NCBI GenBank assembly: GCA_964603455.1
Contig: CAZRVL010000022.1
Coordinates: forward strand, 1 to 28,059
DNA: 28,059 nt
Reading direction: 5' to 3'
DNA from: Flemingiibacterium sp964603455
Lineage (GTDB): Bacteria; Bacillota; Clostridia; Oscillospirales; CAG-272
Part shown: positions 24,503 to 28,059 of the stretch, one piece after another
How the letters are laid out: each line of letters starts with the position of its first letter
Position numbering within the stretch: the first letter of the stretch is position 1
Program-made: the position numbers and the translations under genes
The notes under the pieces: generated by a model
The model's input: the letters and a program-made list of their open reading frames with translations, nothing else
The model's database searches: none
What the model was told of the DNA's origin: nothing

Positions 24503-25693
24503 ATGTCTATTGCGAAGAAACTGCTAGAAGAAGGACAGGGAATTTATCGGCTTGCGCCTACATGGGTACCGCGCGCTTTTTGCCGTCCAGGAAAACGTAT
24601 AAAGCTCCATCCAGATGATTACTATGTTCTGGGACTGGAGAAGGGTGGTATAGATGAGCGCTGGTTTGCATCTACTACCTGGGCAGAAAATGGTCCGGAG
24701 ACGCCTGCGGACGAGGGGCTGAGTTACATCGTTTCCGCGAATGGAAAAGAACGCGTACTTTTGCGGGACGCAGTCGATGAGCTTCAAGGCGAAGTAATTG
24801 GAGAAACACTTTGGAGCAAATATCATAAGTGGCCTATGTTTTCCAAATTCTTTGACAATCAAGGACCACTTCCGCATCACATCCACCATCGTGACGAACA
24901 TGCCAACCGAGTTGGCGCGGCTGGAAAGCCCGAAATGTATTTCTTCCCGTCTCAGTGCAATAATCACGGCGGTGAATTTCCATTTACATTTTTTGGATTG
25001 AATTCTGAAACGACAAAAGAAGAAGTGAAGACATGCCTGGAAAATTTTGCTAAGGGTGATAATAAACTTCTCGATCTTTCTCACGCTTATAAACTTACTC
25101 TTGATACAGGTTGGGATGTACCTCCGGGAGTGCTCCATGCACCTGGTAGTTTGTGTACATATGAGCCACAGTTCGCAAGTGATGTGTATGCAATGTATCA
25201 ATCCGTCCTCTATGGTGGACATTGTGTGTCGGAAGATTTGCTTTGGAAGAACTGCCCCGAAGAGGAACTGGGCAATGTTGACTACCTAATGGATGTGATT
25301 GACTGGGAAGCCAATGTAGATCCCGAATTCCACAAAAAGCGCTTCATGTCTCCGAAATTGATCTGGAAGGACGAACACGGATACGAAGAATGGATCTGTT
25401 ATAAGAGTAGATTGGTTTGCGCAAAGCGTCTGACGGTCAATCCTGGTGAGACTGTCCTTGTTAAGGATCAGGCAGCTTATGGTATGATCCTGCTCCAAGG
25501 TCACGGCACGATGGGAGTGTGGAATATTGAAACACCGACGTTGATTCGCTATGGTGAACTGACAAATGATGAGTTTTTCATAACGGAAAAAGCAGCTAAA
25601 GAAGGTGTGCTACTCAGAAACACTTCTTCGACAGAGCCAATCGTTATGTTGAAGCATTTCGCAGAAAATCCAGAACTCGTTCTTGAAGTATGA
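24503..25693 (+). CDS. Cupin metalloprotein, mannose-6-phosphate isomerase-like
   Basis: This 396-residue cytoplasmic protein resembles type I phosphomannose isomerases in its metal-binding cupin. PLPHHIHHRDEHAN (123-135) offers H125, H126, H128, H129 and H133. GKPEMYFFP (141-149) provides E144, like the KPE motif of PMI. VPPGVLHAPGSL adds H212. The C-terminal part (residues 320-396) looks like a second, metal-free cupin barrel (MILLQGHGTMGVWNIE). Family members isomerise aldoses and ketoses or are unassigned. AAAGGAG precedes the ATG. The next gene starts 9 bases after the stop. It most likely interconverts the sugar before or after the radical step. Whether the substrate is phosphorylated is unknown; no kinase is present. 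Confidence 0.72.
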   Translation: MSIAKKLLEEGQGIYRLAPTWVPRAFCRPGKRIKLHPDDYYVLGLEKGGIDERWFASTTWAENGPETPADEGLSYIVSANGKERVLLRDAVDELQGEVIGETLWSKYHKWPMFSKFFDNQGPLPHHIHHRDEHANRVGAAGKPEMYFFPSQCNNHGGEFPFTFFGLNSETTKEEVKTCLENFAKGDNKLLDLSHAYKLTLDTGWDVPPGVLHAPGSLCTYEPQFASDVYAMYQSVLYGGHCVSEDLLWKNCPEEELGNVDYLMDVIDWEANVDPEFHKKRFMSPKLIWKDEHGYEEWICYKSRLVCAKRLTVNPGETVLVKDQAAYGMILLQGHGTMGVWNIETPTLIRYGELTNDEFFITEKAAKEGVLLRNTSSTEPIVMLKHFAENPELVLEV

Positions 25694-25702
25694 GGGGGAC
25701 TT

Positions 25703-26707
25703 ATGAACCCTTATATCGGACACGATAGCCAGATCTGTGGCATAGAAGAACACCGTCTCGTTGGAGGCAAAGGAGACGGAATGCGCCTGCTTGAGATAAC
25801 CAATGGTCAGGGATTACAAATAACGCTATCGCCAGACCGTTGTTGCGACATTTCTCGACTACGCTTTCTCGGACGAAATATGGGCTATCTGAACCCATGC
25901 GGTCATGTTGCGCCTGCCTATTATGATGCAACCGAGGATCACTGGTTGAAGTCTTTTACGGCGGGTTTTCTGACGACCTGTGGCCTTGAAACGGTGGGAA
26001 CACCAAGTGTGGATGAAGGGGAATATTTTTCCCTTCACGGAACAATAGCAAACCAGCCGTGTGAGCATGTTTACTGGACGACAGAAGAAGATAAATTGAT
26101 CGTAAATGCGCTTATTAAAGATGAGAATATTTTTTCACGAAAATTACGATTGCAACGTAGGATAAGCATATCGACTAAGAAAAATGAATTTGAAGTTGAG
26201 GATACAATCATAAATACGGGCGACAGCGTAGAACCGATCATGTTGCTGTACCATATGAATATGGGCTATCCGTTACTGGATGAGGAGAGCGTTGTTTCAA
26301 TCCCATCTATTGAAGTGAAACCGCGCAATGCGCACGCGGAGGACGACCTTGAGAATTGGAGGCATATGCAAAAGCCAACTGCCGGTTATGTGGAACGATG
26401 CTATTATCACCGCTTTGCAGATGAAAATGGTAGCGCGCGTATTTTTCAGCCAAAGCTTGGCATAGAACTAGGAGTTGGATTTAATACAAATGATCTGGAT
26501 GGTTTTACTGAGTGGAAAATGATGGGTGTTCGCGATTATGTACTAGGCTTAGAGCCTGGAAACTGCTATCCCGATGGGAGAAAAACGATGCGAGAAAAGG
26601 GAATGCTGAAATTCTTAGAGCCAAATGAACGAAAGACCTACCGTATCCATGTTTGGCTAAATTACTTGGAAGAGAATAGGGGGATCAACAATGCAAATAA
26701 CAGATAA
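25703..26707 (+). CDS. DUF4432 aldose 1-epimerase-like protein
   Basis: This 334-residue protein has the galactose-mutarotase-like beta-sandwich of the DUF4432 family. Visible landmarks are SPDRCCDISRL (about 50-60), FLTTCGLETVG, FSLHGTIANQP, LLYHMNMGYPLL and GLEPGNCYPDGR near the C-terminus. Such proteins are linked to carbohydrate clusters and are thought to bind or epimerise a sugar. No signal peptide. GGGGG precedes the ATG, which follows the cupin stop. The end overlaps the FAD gene by 17 bases. The catalytic reaction is not established for the family, so mutarotation is inferred. Confidence 0.82.
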   Translation: MNPYIGHDSQICGIEEHRLVGGKGDGMRLLEITNGQGLQITLSPDRCCDISRLRFLGRNMGYLNPCGHVAPAYYDATEDHWLKSFTAGFLTTCGLETVGTPSVDEGEYFSLHGTIANQPCEHVYWTTEEDKLIVNALIKDENIFSRKLRLQRRISISTKKNEFEVEDTIINTGDSVEPIMLLYHMNMGYPLLDEESVVSIPSIEVKPRNAHAEDDLENWRHMQKPTAGYVERCYYHRFADENGSARIFQPKLGIELGVGFNTNDLDGFTEWKMMGVRDYVLGLEPGNCYPDGRKTMREKGMLKFLEPNERKTYRIHVWLNYLEENRGINNANNR

Positions 26708-27896
26708 ACGTCCTTTTATTCATAAAGAGTGCTATGATGTGGTCGTTGTTGGCGGTGGAATCGCGGGAATCGCTGCGGCTGTAAGCGCGGCTCGCAATGG
26801 AGCAAAAACCTTGCTGATGGAAAAAAGCATTGTCTTAGGTGGTCTTGCGACTGCTGGCTTGATCTCTTGGTATGAACCTCTATGCGATAGTGCGGGAACG
26901 AAAATGATCAGCGGAATTGCGGAGGAGCTCATTCTGCTTGCTACGCGATACGCATTTGATAACCTTCCTGAGGCATGGAAAAAGGGGAAAATGGAATGTA
27001 CGGGAAATGGAAGATATGCGTCATTTTATTCTCCGACTATTTTTGCAATGGCGCTGGATGAATACTTGATTGAAAATCAAGTAAATATCATTTTGGATTG
27101 CATGGCAGTTTACCCTATTATGCAGGAGATGAAGTGCACTGCAATCGTAGCGGAAACCAAGGAAGGTAAAGTTCTCTATGAAGCTAAAATGGTAATTGAT
27201 GCAACAGGTGATGCGTCCATTTTTGCACAGGCTGGCTTGCCAACTGCGGATGGGCAAAACTACATGACCTATATTGCGCATGGATATGATCAAAGTGATA
27301 TTCAGGAGTATTTGTCTAGCCAATCTGTGTCCATGCTTCCATTGCGTAAATGGCGCAAAGCAGGGAGTGATTTTTACGGTGTAGGTCACCCAGATGGAAT
27401 GAGGCGAGTGGCGGGTGTGACAGCAGAAGAAATCACGGAGTATGTGCTTGTTGGTAGAAAGCTATTATTTGATAAGTTGAAAGAACAAGACAAGCAGGTA
27501 CGAGACATTTCTATGCTTCCATTCATGCCACAGTTGCGAACGATTCGACATATTATTGGACAATGCAGCTTTAGAGCAATCGATAAGGAATGTTTTCTGG
27601 ATAGTATAGGTTCGTGTGGAGATTTTCGCCCGGATGGGAAGGGAAAGCATTACCATATTCCGTTTCGCGCTTTGTTCAATGATTCTTGCAAAAATCTGCT
27701 TGCGGCAGGCAGAATTATTGATGTTGACGAGAATGGATGGGAAATTGCCCGGGTTATTCCAGTGTGCGCACTTACAGGACAAGCATCAGGCGCGGCTGCT
27801 GCACTTTGTGTGAAGGGAAAGTTGGATCTGGATAAGCTGGATGTTATGCAATTACAGTTGCTCTTGAAAAACCAGAATGTTCTGTTTGTTAAGTGA
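26691..27896 (+). CDS. FAD-dependent oxidoreductase (FAD_oxidored family)
   Basis: This 401-residue flavoprotein has the N-terminal dinucleotide motif VVVVGGGIAGIAAAVSAARNG split as G21, G23, G26. The second flavin contact VIDATGDASIFA lies near residues 166-177. The C-terminal NLLAAGRIIDVDENGWEIAR and VCALTGQASGAAAAL segments bind the isoalloxazine side in this family. No membrane anchor. It overlaps the DUF4432 gene by 17 bases (GGGGG upstream of ATG), so it is part of the same unit. Similar proteins occur in sugar clusters but their substrates are mostly unknown. It might oxidise or reduce an intermediate of module B or pass electrons. Confidence 0.85.
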   Translation: MQITDKRPFIHKECYDVVVVGGGIAGIAAAVSAARNGAKTLLMEKSIVLGGLATAGLISWYEPLCDSAGTKMISGIAEELILLATRYAFDNLPEAWKKGKMECTGNGRYASFYSPTIFAMALDEYLIENQVNIILDCMAVYPIMQEMKCTAIVAETKEGKVLYEAKMVIDATGDASIFAQAGLPTADGQNYMTYIAHGYDQSDIQEYLSSQSVSMLPLRKWRKAGSDFYGVGHPDGMRRVAGVTAEEITEYVLVGRKLLFDKLKEQDKQVRDISMLPFMPQLRTIRHIIGQCSFRAIDKECFLDSIGSCGDFRPDGKGKHYHIPFRALFNDSCKNLLAAGRIIDVDENGWEIARVIPVCALTGQASGAAAALCVKGKLDLDKLDVMQLQLLLKNQNVLFVK

Positions 27897-27970
27897 ATTG
27901 CAACAGAAAGATTGGAAACCATTTGTGTGGTACTAGAATCATGCTATCAAGCGTTTATTAAGAGGATTGA

Positions 27971-28008
27971 GTCTCCCCGTCGAATTCGGCGGGGAGACTG
28001 TTTCTTGG
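27971..28008 (+). terminator. Intrinsic terminator of module B
   Basis: GTCTCCCCGTCG (27971-27982) pairs with CGGCGGGGAGAC (27987-27998), one T-G pair, around an AATT loop. TGTTTCTTGGTT follows. The site lies 74 bases after the last stop and ends the operon. Confidence 0.8.
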
Positions 28009-28029
28009 TTGCCTTTAGGCTTAATATAA

Positions 28030-28050
28030 ACCCCTGGTTCTACCAGGGGT
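28030..28050 (+). mobile_element. Right-edge hairpin, possible IS200/IS605 subterminal palindrome
   Basis: ACCCCTGGT (28030-28038) is the reverse complement of ACCAGGGGT (28042-28050) with a three-base loop. GGGTAAAAA then reaches the edge. IS200/IS605 elements carry such short imperfect or perfect hairpins near their ends instead of inverted repeats. No transposase is in view, so it could also be an unrelated structure. Confidence 0.35.
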
Positions 28051-28059
28051 GGGTAAAAA

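Noticed and set aside
1..28059. CRISPR arrays, tRNA or rRNA genes, phage genes
   Set aside because: I saw no regularly spaced repeats, no tRNA cloverleaf and no phage structural or integrase genes.

Overview
The window reads as a carbohydrate-utilisation island from an anaerobic, low-to-mid GC Clostridia-type Bacillota, probably a gut or rumen organism. The evidence is a glycyl radical enzyme with its activase (oxygen-sensitive chemistry), a clostridial lipoprotein signal, LplB/YtcP-type sugar permeases, a YesL-family protein, a YesN-like membrane AraC regulator, and strong AGGAGG ribosome binding sites. No ribosomal gene, tRNA or housekeeping marker is present, so the genus cannot be named.

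Layout. (1) 1-1163, minus strand: an IS110-family transposase cut by the left edge. Upstream of it (about 1164-1550) is non-coding DNA with several nested inverted repeats, a candidate bridge RNA. (2) 1551-2116: no recognisable gene, then a likely promoter region. (3) Module A, 2117-15927, all plus strand: two CUT1 permeases, a substrate-binding lipoprotein, a membrane-anchored AraC regulator, a GH88 unsaturated glucuronyl hydrolase, an unknown membrane-anchored protein, a YesL/DUF624 protein, a DhuI-like RpiB-family isomerase, a cytoplasmic discoidin-domain protein, a GHL6-like glycosidase, a short GH37 trehalase-like glycosidase and an L-rhamnose mutarotase. A terminator follows. (4) 16005-16925, minus strand: a soluble cupin/AraC regulator, divergent from module B. 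(5) Module B, 17052-27896, plus strand, tightly packed or overlapping: four Gfo/Idh/MocA oxidoreductases, a glycyl radical enzyme activase, a glycyl radical enzyme, a metal-cupin isomerase-like protein, a DUF4432 aldose-1-epimerase-like protein and an FAD-dependent oxidoreductase. A terminator follows, then a hairpin at the right edge that resembles an IS200/IS605 end.

How the genes may work together. Module A imports an oligosaccharide. The transporter has no ATPase here, as is usual when a shared MsmX-type ATPase is used. The oligosaccharide is taken apart in the cytoplasm: GH88 removes an unsaturated uronic acid, the DhuI-like enzyme isomerises the product, GHL6 and GH37 enzymes attack neutral linkages, and RhaM interconverts rhamnose anomers. 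This points to a glycan with uronic acid next to rhamnose or another neutral sugar. Module B looks like an undescribed anaerobic route for a modified sugar. Redox steps by paired Gfo/Idh/MocA enzymes would flank a radical step by a glycyl radical enzyme whose active-site loop (Cys-Asn-Trp-Met-Cys) lacks the Glu of known dehydratases. That module is the most interesting part of the window. Its substrate cannot be read from the sequence.
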